Shown: piece after piece, positions 1-11,475 of the stretch
Layout of the letters: each line of letters begins with the position of its first letter
Numbering within the stretch: position 1 is the first letter of the stretch
From: Flaccisagitta enflata
Lineage: Eukaryota; Chaetognatha; Sagittoidea; Aphragmophora
Assembly: GCA_965153355.1 (NCBI GenBank)
Contig: OZ231126.1
Coordinates: 101,308,001 to 101,372,000 of the forward strand
Length of the DNA stretch: 64,000 nucleotides
Direction of reading: 5' to 3'
Translations under genes and position numbers: made by a program
Notes under the pieces: generated by a model
What the model was told of the DNA's origin: nothing
Database searches by the model: none
The model's input: only the letters and a program-made list of their open reading frames with translations

Positions 1-51
1 CCTGCCCAACCGTCCACGACAGGATTGCCGTGTATCCGGCCTTGTTTCCAT
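1..51 (+). repeat. Family A short interspersed repeat, 3' end
   Basis: The window opens in the 3' part of a dispersed repeat that ends GCCGTGTATCCGGCCTTGTT. The same ending is seen in many copies here, for example 19560-19597, 45580-45605 and 56553-56572. The 5' part lies outside the window. Confidence 0.8.
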
Positions 52-99
52 CGCCTCCAGTACACTTTGACTTTATCAAAAATGTCTTTCGGTCTGATT

Positions 100-540
100 T
101 TCTTTTCCATTGCGGATATGCAACTCTATTTAGAAGAGGCTTTGTCCATCCGTCCGTTGGTCCATTGGTCCATCAGTCCCTAATGATCGAGTCAAAAAGT
201 GTGGTAATGCGAATTTATGATGCTGCAGTCATAATTTTCTGAGTTTGCGAGTGAGCATGGGATGAGAGAGGGTATGGATGGGGGTTGTATGCCCCTGCCC
301 ACTGGTCTGCAATGGTATTGTGACCCTGCGTCGCTTGTTATCAGCCTATGGGGATTCGTTTGAAGGTCAGTCTTTCTTACTGTCTATCTGTCTTTCATCC
401 TGTCTGTCTGTCAGTCTGTCATTCTATCATTCTTTTCATTCTGTACTTAGTTTTACCTATTTATTGTTTTTGTTACTTTTCACATTATCTTTTTGTTAGA
501 AGCTGTGTGGTATATTACTTCCTCAATACTTAGGTTATTC
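100..540 (+). repeat. Family A-like 5' fragment and TCTG-rich tract
   Basis: Around 115-180 a degenerate family A 5' module is visible (gcaactctat...aagaggctttgtccatccgtccg). From about 365 to 425 the sequence is an imperfect TCTG/TCTT microsatellite. The open frames here are low-complexity Ser/Leu/Cys translations and are not genes. Confidence 0.55.
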
Positions 541-599
541 TTTGCTTAATCATGATCAAGAATAGTCAAACCGGAATTCGGCACAACCGGAAAAAAACA

Positions 600-1340
600 G
601 CTAGTCCCTTGAGATCCGTTATTGCAGGGTTCCACTGTGCTTGGATAATGCCACAACATTCACAAAAGCAGCAAAGCATCTGCCTGATGTTATCTGGCAA
701 TGCAATCTTCCTGCCGCCCCATGGTGGGAAGGGTTTTGGGAACGCCTTGTAAAAAGTGTAAAAACTCTTGAAAAAAAGCTGGGACAGTCTCTTGTCTCTG
801 ACAATCATAATCGGCATTGAGGGACAGATTGATTCTTGACCTTTGACCAACCTTGTTGATGACCCTGAACAGGTACCCTTGACGCGGGTTGAAATGCTCA
901 TTGGGAGGTCGCTTCAGCAACCGCAAGATCCGCCGGAGATGGCCGGAGATTCCACCACCAAGGGCAGCCTTTTAAGCGAGGCAGAAGTATCTTTGAAGTC
1001 TTCACACATCTTGGACAAACTGTTGGGTAAAAAACTATCTCCCTGCGCTTCAGCCACAGCCAAAGTGGCATCTGGATTCAAAGGACCTCACCCCTGGATC
1101 GATTGTCCTCCTCAAGAAGGAAAACATCAAAAGACACTTGGCGCGGATCAAAGAATGCCACGCTGGACATGACGGCCACATCTGCTCTGTCACACTTTGA
1201 GACAACAAAGGCAAAGACATCAGGAGGCCCATCCAGTCCTTCTGGAGGGAAAGGAAAAATACAGTGGCACCCCGCTTCCTTGACAATGCCATTAACGGTT
1301 GCCCGCCTTTTGTGGACAACAAGCTGTGGTCCCAAATTTT
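600..1340 (+). pseudogene. Decayed BEL/Pao integrase fragment (second, older element)
   Basis: Conceptual translation in shifting frames gives the C-terminal half of a BEL/Pao integrase. About 640-810 reads through a DNATTFTKAAK-like segment followed by PWWEGFWERLVKSVK, the region around the catalytic glutamate. About 845-915 reads LVDDPEQVPLTRVEMLIGRSL, the usual 'LTP.HFLIGR' block. About 1040-1200 reads a decayed SIVLLKKENIKRHLARI block. Stops and frameshifts interrupt it, so it is dead. It is distinct from the intact integrase at 43986-45128. No LTRs for it were identified. Confidence 0.8.
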
Positions 1341-1552
1341 TCTGGCTTTTTGTAATGCTAAATTGCCCCTAGATAATGGGCACGGCTTTAACGGTGAATC
1401 AGCATTATCGGTCAAAAATTTTGGGCCAAAATGATTCTAAACTCCTTGTTAGCGGTGAACTGACTGTAGCCCACCAAGGTGAACCACCAATCCCCACTTT
1501 GATTTTGACCGAAGAAACCCGAAAGTTTCGGCCAAACATGAGTGGCGTTGAG
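1341..1552. other. No recognisable gene; possible tail of the decayed BEL element
   Basis: Unique-looking sequence between the decayed integrase and a microsatellite. Nothing supported was found in it. Confidence 0.4.
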
Positions 1553-1555
<3 letters not shown>

Positions 1556-1600
<45 letters not shown>

Positions 1601-1631
1601 ACACACACAGAGAGACAGACAGACAGACAGA
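1556..1631. repeat. Compound microsatellite (GA)n-(CA)n-(GACA)n
   Basis: GA run, then CA run, then GACA units. The same order of motifs recurs near the right end of the window at about 63904-63995. Confidence 0.95.
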
Positions 1632-1805
1632 AAGGACCAACTCACGATTGAGGCATTTTTTAGCAATTCAATCATTTGTTTTTACCGTAGCGTGGAGAAG
1701 GCATTTCTTCCTCACTAAGCCGTCTTTTTTTTCCTCTCTTGCTAATTTCAAACAATGTGTTACAATAGTAGAGCTCCCACTTAACAGAAGTAATGATGCG
1801 TTCAT

Positions 1806-2150
1806 GGGTTTATTCGCGTGCACGCGACTCTATGACTCGCTCTGTCTGTCTGTCTGTCTGTCGGTCGGTCGGTAACGCTTAGTTGTTTTTTTGGCCTTGT
1901 TATTCCGAATTCCAACTTTGGTCTTTCTGTCAGTCTGTCTTTCTGTCAGTGTTTGTCAGTTTGTATGTGTGTCAGTGTCTTTCTGAGAGTCTGACTTTCC
2001 ATCAGTGTCTATCTGCCAGTCTGTCTTTCTGTCAGTTTTTCTTTTTTGTCAGTTCGTCTTTTTGTCAGGCTGTCTTTCTGTCAGTGTCTTTCTGTCACAT
2101 CAGTCTGTATCTCCCTCTCTTTTTCTCTCTCTTTTTTTTTTGATGCTCAT
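1806..2150 (+). repeat. Family A 5' end followed by a TCTG/TCAG-rich tract
   Basis: A gcgtgcacgcgactctatgactcgc module (family A 5' end) leads into (TCTG)n/(TCGG)n at 1845-1872 and then an imperfect CTGTCTTTCTGTCAG tract to about 2150. Confidence 0.7.
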
Positions 2151-2301
2151 CACAATGGCTCGTATACAATCTCATGAAGAATTGTCTGACATTTACCTAA
2201 GCCCGTATATGAGGTCTCGTTCAATTGATTCACCTGCTCCGGCTGTTTAGTTAATCTTTCATTGCGTCTCACAGTTTAATCTCAACGTCAGAAGCATTGC
2301 A

Positions 2302-2447
2302 AAACAAGGCCGGATACACGGCTACCCCAGTCATGTGCGGGTGGGCAGGGGCTGCATTTGAGGCCAAAGACCTCACTAACTCCCAAACGAACGGATAGAC
2401 GGACTGACAAAGCAGGGTCAAGAGTCGCCCTGCCTGCGACTAAAAAT
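2302..2447 (-). repeat. Family A copy
   Basis: Begins acaaggccggatacacggct (reverse complement of the family 3' end) and ends gcctgcgactaaaaattc (reverse complement of the 5' end), with a gacggactgac CCGT-type core between. Confidence 0.8.
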
Positions 2448-2577
2448 TCTTTTTTTCGCGACTTGAAAATATCAGACTTTTTCCCACCTTTCTACCCTCG
2501 AAGCACATCTAAAAAAATCTGTATTTTTTCATCAACCCACTATTATACAAGTTTTACCTCACAGATGTACGGAAGTA

Positions 2578-3000
2578 CAGTCAAACCCCGCTATAGCGCA
2601 CCCACTAATAAGGCACAGCCGCCTTTAAAGCATGACATTTTCAGTCTTTTGAAAAATTCGATGTTTTTTCTCTATTGGCAAAATGGCACTATAAAACATG
2701 AATTTGCTCAGTCCCTTGGTATGGAATAAAATGAAGCTCAACGTCAGTAATTTAGTATGCCAAATATCTATTTATGTGTCATATTTCACACTACTATGCA
2801 TACTTCTATCAAATATCTAAATCATGCAGACTTATTCATTGAAAAAAAAAGAAACATTTAAACATCAAGTAAATTGGGAAATAATGAAAGCTATGGTAAA
2901 AACAATCAGCTAGCAAAATAGCGTTTCATGATAACGGTGCCCTGCGTTAAAGGCCAAGATTAAAGGGTCCCCATGGGGCCGTTATCAAGGGGCAGGGCTG
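2578..3000. mobile_element. pogo/Tigger-like MITE, about 423 bp
   Basis: The left end reads CAGTCAAACCCCGCTATAGC. The right end, reverse complemented, reads CAGCCCTGCCCCTTGATAAC. Both ends are flanked by TA (2576-2577, 3001-3002). CAG termini, a C-rich imperfect TIR and a TA target are typical of pogo-type MITEs. It contains no transposase. The class is inferred from the ends only. Confidence 0.6.
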
Positions 3001-3097
3001 TATATCATTTCCGCTTTACTGAAGCAGCAATGAAGCAAGTTTATCCTGCTTGATTTAGCGAGAGAGATTGTCAGAGAGGTTGAGATCTATCTGTGCG

Positions 3098-3205
3098 CAA
3101 TCGCCAACATTAACGGCGACGCCAACATCAACGTCGACGCCAACATCGACGCAAACATCAATGTTGTCATCAACATCAACATTAACGTCATCATTCATAT
3201 CAACA
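3098..3205. repeat. Imperfect CAACATCAACG minisatellite
   Basis: Degenerate tandem units of about 12 bp built on caacatcaacgtcgacgc. Confidence 0.7.
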
Positions 3206-3559
3206 TCATCAATTGTGTCCAATCATGTGAAATTGTGTTAAATTCATTGAGCAGTGTGGCAAGTGCTTGTAACCTCTGCCAGCCCACCAGGCTTCTTGAA
3301 TCCATCAGCTGCTATCATAACCAGAAAAAATTGACAAAGACATTGACAACAACAGGACAATGAAAATAGATTTGGAAAGACTTATGAAGAAAACTAGAAT
3401 TTGGTCAGCAAAACATCAATGGCGAAGGACTAAAGATTCCACTCATTTTTTGCTTGTTACATTCTTAATATTGTGTAAACTGTGTTATTCATGCTAACCT
3501 TATTTTGATTGATTTTAATCTTGTATTTGATTTTGATAGAGAAGTGGAAAGGTCTAAAT

Positions 3560-3775
3560 GAGCACAAATGACCCTGTGACCTAATTAGGTCATTAACTAA
3601 TTAATTTATGACCTAGTTAATTGCCCTTAATGACCCTGGTAATTGCCCCTAATGACCCTGCTAAATGCCCTTAATGACTTTGGTAATTGCCCCTAATAGC
3701 CTGTTAATTGTCCCTAATAGCCTGTTAATTGCCCATGACCTTATTCCTGTGACCTGTGTGACCTAATTGCATAAT
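3560..3775. repeat. Terminal GGTCATTAGGGGCAATTA-type tandem repeats, left arm
   Basis: About 20-bp units (taattgcccctaatgaccct) repeated roughly eight times just inside the left end of the palindromic element. The inverted counterpart is at 59805-60030. Subterminal tandem repeats next to element ends often bind transposases, but that role is only a guess here. Confidence 0.85.
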
Positions 3776-3839
3776 GTTAGCTGGGAAGAATTACCCAGGC
3801 AATGCAATGGTATATTTCATTGACCGGGTATTCCCACTG

Positions 3840-4140
<301 letters not shown>

Positions 4141-4240
4141 TAATTTGTAAAAAAATTGCAAGTCCGATGCATCCTGTTCTCCAAGACTGAAACAAAAGAC
4201 TCCAGTTTTGACAACTTTCCAATAAAATTTGGTTTGGATA

Positions 4241-4339
4241 AAACAACAAGGCCGGATACACGGCAATCTAGTCGTGGACGGTTGGGTGGGAGCAGTAATG
4301 CAAAAACCGCTCGGAATTAAAAAATGTGATGGAAAGACG
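4241..4339 (-). repeat. Family A copy (part 1), split by the BEL element
   Basis: Starts aacaaggccggatacacggc. It is cut at the AGACG target duplication and continues at 45889-45937. The same repeat sits at the equivalent place in the right arm (52484-52510 plus 56436-56572), so it was present before the arms were duplicated, or is native to the element. Confidence 0.85.
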
Positions 4340-4868
4340 CGTTAAGTTGCCTCATTTGGGAATTTTCCATAGACTTGCATAACCCTTTGTTAAAGACGTG
4401 TTAGGCTATAATTGGCTATATGATTTCTTTGTAGTCATGCATGATTGGCTAGAAAGCCGGGAGTCACAAGAATTTATAGATTAATTATGAGATAAACAAC
4501 TGCGCGGAGCGAGACTCTCTGCCTTTAGTTAGTTCACATTTTGTCTTCGTAGAAGAAAGACTTACAAATAAGACGTTCTCTTTTTAAAGTAAAAGCAAGG
4601 ATGTATAAGGCTCAAGAATTGGGCTATTTTCTTTGGATTAAACCATCAAACCTGCAACTTTTGGAAAGAATCCGTTTTCTCATTGTAATCTCATTTTATT
4701 ACAAAACCTTTTACTATTATGCGCCTTACAACCGCCTAATTAAGCATTCACCTTCTAAGAGAAATAAGACAGACAGTGATAGTCACCAACAACAAATCCA
4801 AAAAGCAATTAGCTAATTACTCAACAAACTAACTACAGCCCTTTGCTCTCAAAGCTGACAATCATTCA
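4340..4868 (+). repeat. 5' LTR of BEL/Pao element
   Basis: 529 bp, from CGTTAAGTTGCC to ACAATCATTCA. It aligns without net gaps to the 3' LTR once the 219-bp insertion in the latter is removed. The first base is C, where the 3' LTR has the usual TGTTAAG, so a point change is likely. A small open frame (4601-4816) is shared by both LTRs and is probably not a gene. Confidence 0.92.
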
Positions 4869-5515
4869 CGGTCCCTCTATTACCGGATTGACCAATGGAT
4901 CAACCAACCATTTTGTGAAATTTCACTCTCCATTCTTAAATCTCGGAACGCTGTAAAGGAAAAGAAAATCAGGATTCTCTCTCTCTTGACTTGGAAGTCA
5001 AACAAAGCCAACTCCTGTGACCGACCAACCAACCGACAAAGTAAATTGTTGAGTCGTGTGCACATGACTAAAAAATCATTTGTCTCATTCAGAAAAATAG
5101 ATCCCTTTGATGATAAAAACAAAAATTTGAAGAAATCCTTTGAACGAAAGTGTTTATTAAGAAACCAACAGAAAAGAAACAATAAAGAATAAAGATCCCT
5201 CAAGATAAAGGGGGAAAATTGACGTAAAGAAAAGTTTCTTAATCCAAAACCAAAAGTTTAATGTTGTGAAAAAAGAGAAAAAAGTATTTTCAACTTTCAA
5301 CAGTATGTTGAATTGTGGTTGTTGTTATTGAATCAAGACTGTTGTTGGAGGACATTAGATAGGGGAGGGGGGCAGCAGAGTCGGGGAGAGGGTAAAACCG
5401 ATTTGTCTAGAACCTAAACTTATCTTTTGTTCTCCGATGAGCGTTAACAACAGCCACAAAAATTGATACACAAAATAATTCTGGAACTGCATTTGCTCTT
5501 TTTGGTACAAAAACC
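4869..5515 (+). other. BEL 5' leader region
   Basis: Non-coding stretch between the 5' LTR and the gag start. It would hold the primer-binding site immediately after 4868 (cggtccctctattaccgg...), but a matching tRNA could not be assigned by eye. Nothing else is recognised. Confidence 0.55.
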
Positions 5516-7717
5516 ATGGATGAAACTACTGCCAAAGGCGTAGTTACTGCCTTTGTAGAAAAAGCCAAAAAAGATGGGTATCAAGGTTTGGATGAATTTG
5601 ACCTCAAAAGGTCTCAAAGGAAAGCTGTAAGAGCGCAACTTACAAAAAGCATTACTCATTTGCAAAATGCAATTGCTGATCCCACCCCTTGCATACACAC
5701 AATCAATCTAGTGGATGAAAAGGTAACCAAGACCTTCAAAGACATGACTGAAATTGATGAATATGTTTGGTCATATATGGGCCAATTTGATGATGATGCA
5801 GCTGTTGACGCTGACACATTTTTGGCAGACAAATGGTATGCAAACGCATACAAGGTCTTGGCTGCAGCAAGAAAAGCAATCACAGATTTGACACCTCCAG
5901 CCCCACTTGCAGCCCCAACTGCAGCACCTGCAGCAACTTCAGCAAACTTCTCTGAAGTGAAGATACCAAAGGTGGAATTACCAACTTTTGCAGGGAATTC
6001 CTCAAGTGATTATCACTCATTTATCACTCAATTCAACAGTCTGGTACACAAAAAACCCATACCTAACCATCAAAAGTTGCTGTATTTGAAATCCTGCTGC
6101 ATCCTTGAAGCAAAGGAGATCGCGAAACCATACTCTGTGACAGATGACAACTATGACCAGTTGTATGGGGTCTTAAAGAGAAGATTTGGAAAACCCCGCA
6201 TGATCAAACAGAGCTACGCTGAAGAGGTCACTTCTGAGAAAGATGACCCAAACACACAGAAACACTTCCTCCCTTGGCACTCTGTCATAAGAGAAGGTCA
6301 CTCTACAACCCCGATCAGAAATGTGATGAATGCATCAAAAGAAGACAAGAATGGCCTGTCTTTAAACAAATGCCAATATGCAGGCCCCAACCTGCTCCCT
6401 GAGGTTATTGGATTGCTGTTACAATTCAGAAACAACCCAATCGCTGTAATAGCAGATATCAGCAAAATGTTCTTTAGAATCACCATACCTGATCAACAGA
6501 AAGATTTGCATTGTTTCTTTGCATTTGAAAAAATGATGGGACAATGCACACTACTCTTTGGAGAAGCATCATCACCTTACTTGTCCGGTGAAACCATCCT
6601 TGAACATGCAAACAGGATGGAAAAGATGGGAAAGTTTCTTCTGGCAGTCAAAGCAGTCAGAAACCAGCTTTACATTGATGACACCATCGCTGGAACCTGG
6701 GAGATACAAGTTGCCATTCAATTGTTGGAGGAGTTGATTCAATTCTTCAATGGAATGTGCATGAAAGCACAGAAAATCAACAGCAACTGCCAAACCGTTC
6801 TGGATGCGATGGATCCCTCACTGATGGAAAACAAGGTCCATACTTCAGTCCTTGGAATTGAATGGAACACCAGCGATGACACTTTGGCACCAAAAGCCGT
6901 CACTGACAGAAAATGTCAAACAAAGAGAGATGTTCTTGCTATGCTGGCAAGCATCTACGACCCATTGGGGTTAAAAGCGCCATTGACGTGCCTTGGAAAA
7001 ATACTCATGCAGTCATTGTGGCAATTGCAACTTGGATGGGACGACAAAATCCCAAATGACGTCATGAAACATGTCAACTTGTGGCAGGAAGCCAGCAAAA
7101 TCAGCCCAACTGTCCAAAGATTTTGGGGAAAAATCAAAGCTGTGGACATCTTCTGTGATGCAAGTGAAGAAAGTTTTGCCGCTGCAGCTTATGGGACCAG
7201 CCCAGATGAAAATGGGGCCAGTGTCAATGTACACCTCATGATGGCCAAAACAAGAGTGAAAAGCACCAAAGAGACCACCATTCCAAGATTGGAATTGCAA
7301 GGTGCGGTCCTTGCCGCTAACATGCACACATACATAACCAAATACCTTGGCCCACTGCCCACCACTTTCTGGACCGATTCCACCATCGTTTTGAACTGGA
7401 TTCACACTGAAGCATCGCAGTACAAAGTCTTTGTTGGAAACAGGGTCAAGTTGATCCAAGACAACACCAAAAAAAATCACACAAGCTGCGATGAGCATTG
7501 GAAATGGGTACCTGGGACTCAAAACCCAGCTGACATACCTTCAAGAGGTATTTGGCCTCTGTCTGAGAAACAAAATGAACTCTGGCTTCATGGCCCTGAG
7601 TTTCTGAAATTGGGTGAATACCCAGATCAGCCAATCCACAAAAAAGAACAATGTGAATTAGGGCGGCTACCTGGAGGGTCAAATGTGGTCAAATTTCAGA
7701 ACGCCTCAGCCAACTAA
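5516..7717 (+). pseudogene. BEL/Pao Gag fused in frame to reverse transcriptase-RNase H (internal deletion product)
   Basis: A 733-residue open frame starting MDETTAKG. Residues 1 to about 240 are a BEL Gag: an N-terminal helical part, an Ala/Pro linker near 130-145, then KVELPTFAGNSSSDYHSFI, the usual gag core. At about residue 243 (near 6245) the frame jumps straight into the reverse transcriptase at HFLPWHSVIRE. This means the Gag zinc knuckle, the protease and the first RT motifs were deleted without breaking the frame. The RT keeps the catalytic YIDD box (about 386-389). An RNase H domain follows (about 540-690) with CDASEE, LEL and TDS acidic residues. It is followed by a family B insertion, so the polyprotein cannot continue to integrase. 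It resembles a defective element that might still make a Gag-RT fusion; expression is unknown. Confidence 0.9.
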
Positions 7718-7738
7718 CCATACACTCTACATCATATT

Positions 7739-8254
7739 TAATAGTCGCAAAAGCGTTAGATGGTCAGCGGTACCCGTTGCCCCTAAGTGAGTGTATGAGG
7801 GTGTGAGATGGTGAGAGGGGCAGCGGCCCCGAAGGAGCCGATGACCTATGCTGTTTTTATTTGAGCCTGGAGGCTGGAATTGGGGCCTTGAAGCTGGGAT
7901 TTGAGCATAGAGGCAGGGATTTGAGCCTTGTGGCTGAGATTTGAGCCTCGAGACTGGGATTTGAGCCTCAAGGTTGGAATTTGAGCCTCAAGGCTGGGAT
8001 ATGGGCCTTGAGGCTGGGATTTGGGCCTTGAGGCTGGCATTTGGGCCTTGAGGCTGGGATTTGGGCCTCGAGGCTGGGATTTGGGCCTCAGTCTGAGATT
8101 TGGGCAATGAGGCTTGGATATGGGTTTCGAGGCTAGGAATTAGGCCTTGAGGCTGGGATTTAGGTCTCAGGGCTGAAAGGGGGGGGTACGGGGAGGAGAA
8201 ATTTCTCCAGTGTGAAAGCATAGGTCATCGGCCCCTTCGTGGCCGCTGCCCAAA
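7739..8254 (+). repeat. Family B copy inserted in BEL pol
   Basis: Starts AATAGTCGCAAAAGCGTTAG followed by atggtcagcggtacc. It has a block ggcagcggccccgaaggagc, then about 17 degenerate 20-bp units of the ttgaggctgggatttgggcc type (7860-8175), then the reverse complement of the ggcagcggcccc block (8216-8250). It separates RNase H from the next BEL segment. Confidence 0.85.
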
Positions 8255-8292
8255 AAGGAATTTAGGCCAGCGGAGATCGGTATCTGGAAAGA

Positions 8293-8377
8293 AAACCCGC
8301 ACGGCAACACTATAGAGTTACAATGGGCGTAAAATTGCTTTCATATACTTTACCATTGTGTTGCCGTGCGGGTTTCT
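8293..8377. repeat. Perfect-stem hairpin (small fold-back repeat)
   Basis: AAACCCGCACGGCAACAC at the left pairs with GTGTTGCCGTGCGGGTTT at the right around a loop of about 45 bp. It is flanked by the family B copy and BEL sequence. Confidence 0.85.
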
Positions 8378-8501
8378 TGATCGACCGACCTCTGCTTGTC
8401 TGATTTACTGCCCAAATGCTGCTTAAAATGTATGGTTGGATGGCGGAGGAATTTTAAATTTTGAGCCAAATTCACCCTTCAGTTAACCAGCCTAATGTGA
8501 A

Positions 8502-8949
8502 TTGAAGAAAACCGCCGTCAATGTCATCCCCACTGTCACTGATGACGTAGAACCAATTGTGAAGATGGAAAGATTCAGCAACATCAACCGGCTGCTGAAT
8601 ACGATGGTTTATGTTTTTCGCTTCCTCAACCGAAAAACAGGGGCCAGTGAAGGTCCACCCACTGCAGATGAAAGAGAGGTAGCCCTCCAAAATCTGATCA
8701 AAATGGATCAAAAACAACATTTCAACAAAGACATACACAACTTGCAACAAGTAGCATTACATCAAGAGAGCAAGCTGAAAGCGTTCAACCCTATCCTGAT
8801 GGATGGAATTTTGATGATGAGAGGAAGAGTTCAAACTGAACCAGAATTGATCATTCTTCATCATGAATCACACCTGGCAAAACTTTTGATCAACCATACC
8901 CATCATGAAAACCTGCACTCAGGTGCGTCTCGCACTTTGAATGAGTTGC
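8502..8949 (+). pseudogene. BEL/Pao pol segment between RNase H and integrase
   Basis: An open frame with the blocks RFLNRKTGASEG, FNPILMDGILMMRGRVQ and HESHLAKLLINHTHHENLHSG ending LNELQ. These are the typical pre-integrase region and the start of the integrase zinc-binding (H-H) part. The reading frame is cut exactly where the 35-kb element begins, and resumes at 43986 in the codons for RQKYW. The target duplication GTTGC lies within the LNEL/R codons. Confidence 0.92.
8945..8949. other. Target-site duplication GTTGC (left)
   Basis: GTTGC here and at 43985-43989. Removing the 35-kb element plus one copy restores a continuous BEL integrase reading frame. Confidence 0.9.
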
Positions 8950-9261
8950 AGTAGTAAGGATTATTTTCACATTCTGCATTTATCCTATAGCGGTCAAACT
9001 CATGAGGCTGTGAAAACGTGGAGAAATACCCTCTACTATTACCATTTCCTAACAAAGAAATAACTACGAGCTAGCTAAAGATGACCGCTCCTGCCCAAAG
9101 TCTCCTGCCCATAATCTAGTGGTCAAGCCTTTTGCAAGGCCAATAAGGAGGAGGAGGAGGAGCTCCGGCCAATTTGCTAAAGTAGGAAACGCGCAACGAG
9201 TTGCAGAGGATTTGCAGAATGGTAGAATTTGTAAGCCTCAAAATCTCTACTCGAGTTGAAC
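8950..9261. repeat. Left terminal inverted repeat of the 35-kb element
   Basis: 312 bp, pairing with 43673-43984 without net gaps. The only differences are at 9018-9022 (agaaa here versus cagaa in the partner). The match stops abruptly after ctcgagttgaac. Confidence 0.96.
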
Positions 9262-10420
9262 CTCGAAGAGACGAGGAGCCTCAGAACTTTCGATCGATCG
9301 AAGATTTTCAGTCGAGGATTTTCTACTTTTAGGGAGGGAGGGAGGGAGGGTAGAAAGAAGGGATTTCAATGAAAGAATGAACGGCAGAAACCTGGGTGAA
9401 ATACTGTCTACAATTACCTTTTCGAGTTTGTCTCCTGAAAGAGTAGGTAGGATATTTGGGATGAATGAATAGAAAAGGTAGAAGTAGGTGTATTATAGTG
9501 GGGGGCAAGATTGTTCAGAAAAAGAAACGTGTTATACAAAGAAAGAAAGAAAGAAAGAAGAAGGGATTCCAATGAAAGAATGAATGGCAGAAACCTGGGT
9601 GAAATACTGTCTACAATTACCTTTTTTTCGAGTTTGTCTCCTGAAAGAGTAGGTAGGATATTTGGGATGAATGAAAAGAAAAGGTAGAAGTAGGTGTATT
9701 ATAGTGGGGGCAAGATTGTTCAGAAAAAGAAACGTGTAATACAAAGACAGAAAGAAAGAAAGAAGAGAGAGTGAAAGAAAGAAGGGAAAGAACAAAGGGG
9801 ATTATGAGACGCTCAAATCCACGGGAAATACCTAGCTACAAATACGATTTCCAAAGAGAGAAGGAAGAAGCAAGGTGGTTTTCGACCAAGTAAGCAAATG
9901 GTAGGGAAATGTGCAAGGAGTTGCAATTCAGTAGAAACTAGGATCCTCAAAATCCTACCAAAAATTAGACCTCTAAGACAGAGAGAGCCAGAGATTCTCA
10001 GTCGGGGATTTTCGGTTTGAGGGATGGAGGGGAGAGAAAGAGGGTGGAATGATAGCAGAAACCTGGGTGAAATACTAGCTACCATTACGTTTTCGTGTTT
10101 GTCTAAACTTGGTGACACATTAGGATGACTGAATGAAAATGTAGAAGTAGGGGTATCCAAGTGGAGGCCGGACTTTTCAAAAGGGAAGACAGAGAAAGAA
10201 AGAAAGACGGGGAAACAGAAGAGAGAGAGAAAGAGAAAGAGAAAGAGAGACGGGGAGACAGACAGGGGACAGATAAAGTGTTAACACACAAATTTACGGT
10301 AATTACCTTCTACAATTACGATTTGTTTCATATTAAACAGAGTTAGACCCAATTGTCATAAAGAAGAAGAAGAAGCGCGAAGAAAGAAGGTAGAAGCAGA
10401 TTTTGGTAAGTAGGCATGGT
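9262..10420. repeat. Subterminal repeat array derived from the TIR
   Basis: Degenerate repeats with a period of about 200-240 bp. The cue cagaaacctgggtgaaatac...ctacaattac recurs near 9390, 9590, 9826, 10060 and 10295. The stretch 9900-10020 (gtgcaaggagttgca...ctcagtcggggattttc) is a diverged copy of the TIR interior plus adjacent 9190-9340. GAAA-type microsatellites separate the units. The right end of the element has no matching array. Confidence 0.75.
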
Positions 10421-10643
10421 CAATGTGAATGATGGTGCATATGGAGGGAGGAAGGGGGGGTGGGGCGGTGGATGTATATGAGCGTAAAAGCGTCTGAGCC
10501 AATCATTTTAAGGGCGTACCTAAGTATTTGACGTCTCTTTGTTTCAAATGATTGGCCTATGCAACAAATGACGGAAGTATTTGTTGTATCTATATGAGTA
10601 TAATAGTCGGCAATTAAGGAGAGAGAGAGAGAAAAAAAAAAGG

Positions 10644-10682
<39 letters not shown>

Positions 10683-11340
10683 CAAGAGATGGAGAAAAAA
10701 AGAGAAGAAGGTCGTACACATAGCTACCCAGTTGCGCGCGGGTGGGCAGGGGTACCATTTGAGGTTATTACACTATCCTTGTAGTAACAGTGAGGTTAAA
10801 AAATGTACAAAAATCCAGAAAAAAAATAAGAGTATGAAAGACCGATGGACGGACCAGCGGACCGACGGATGGACCAACGGACTGACGGACGGACAAACGG
10901 ACCGACCAATGGACCGACGGATGGACCGACAAAGCATGATGCACGGGACTAAAAAAATACGAGTGAAAAAAAAAAAAAGAGAAAAAAATTGCGATCGAAG
11001 ATCGAACGAAAAAAGGAATGGGTTTTACACATATGAGATTTTTATAGTCGGTCCAAAATATTAATCTTTTTTCTATAAAAAAAAAAAAAAAAAAATAAAA
11101 ATGGTTTGGAATTTATTATTTTTATTTTTAAATAAAAAATTCAAAAATTTAAGAAAAAAATACCTAAAATATTTTTTAATTTTTTTACACTCCTACCGAT
11201 ATCGATTTTCACGGATGAGTCTAAAAACTGGATCGAAAGGTGAAAAAAACCTAAACGATGATCATTCAAAGAAAAACAAAATCAGTTTTATGGTGAGAAC
11301 ATTTTGGTGAAAAAAGACAGTTAGGTGAGAACAAAGGGTG
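10421..11340. repeat. Microsatellite-rich stretch with no gene
   Basis: Contains (GA)n at 10619-10683, GGACGGACC-type units at 10841-10935 and an A/T-rich stretch with an A-run at 11080-11096. Open frames are low-complexity. A reverse family A 3'-like piece (gcgggtgggcaggggtaccatt) is at 10738-10760. Confidence 0.7.
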
Positions 11341-11351
11341 TTGATTGGGCC

Positions 11352-11475
11352 GTCTAACGAGTGGTCGGTCCGTCCATTTGTCCGTCTGTCACACTTAATT
11401 TTTTTTTTCATCGTTTCACTGCCCCTACCCACCCACCCACACGCGACTTCGGTTTATGTAGACGGCCTTGTTTTT
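11352..11475 (+). repeat. Family A copy
   Basis: Has the ggtcggtccgtccatttgtccg core, cacttaattttt, the ctgcccctacccacccacccacacgcgact block, and ends gacggccttgtt. Confidence 0.75.

Noticed and set aside
566-926. Minus-strand open frames near 566-926
   Set aside because: They overlap, antisense, the decayed BEL integrase, whose plus-strand signature is clear.
7013-7522. 169-codon minus-strand frame
   Set aside because: Antisense shadow of the BEL RNase H region.
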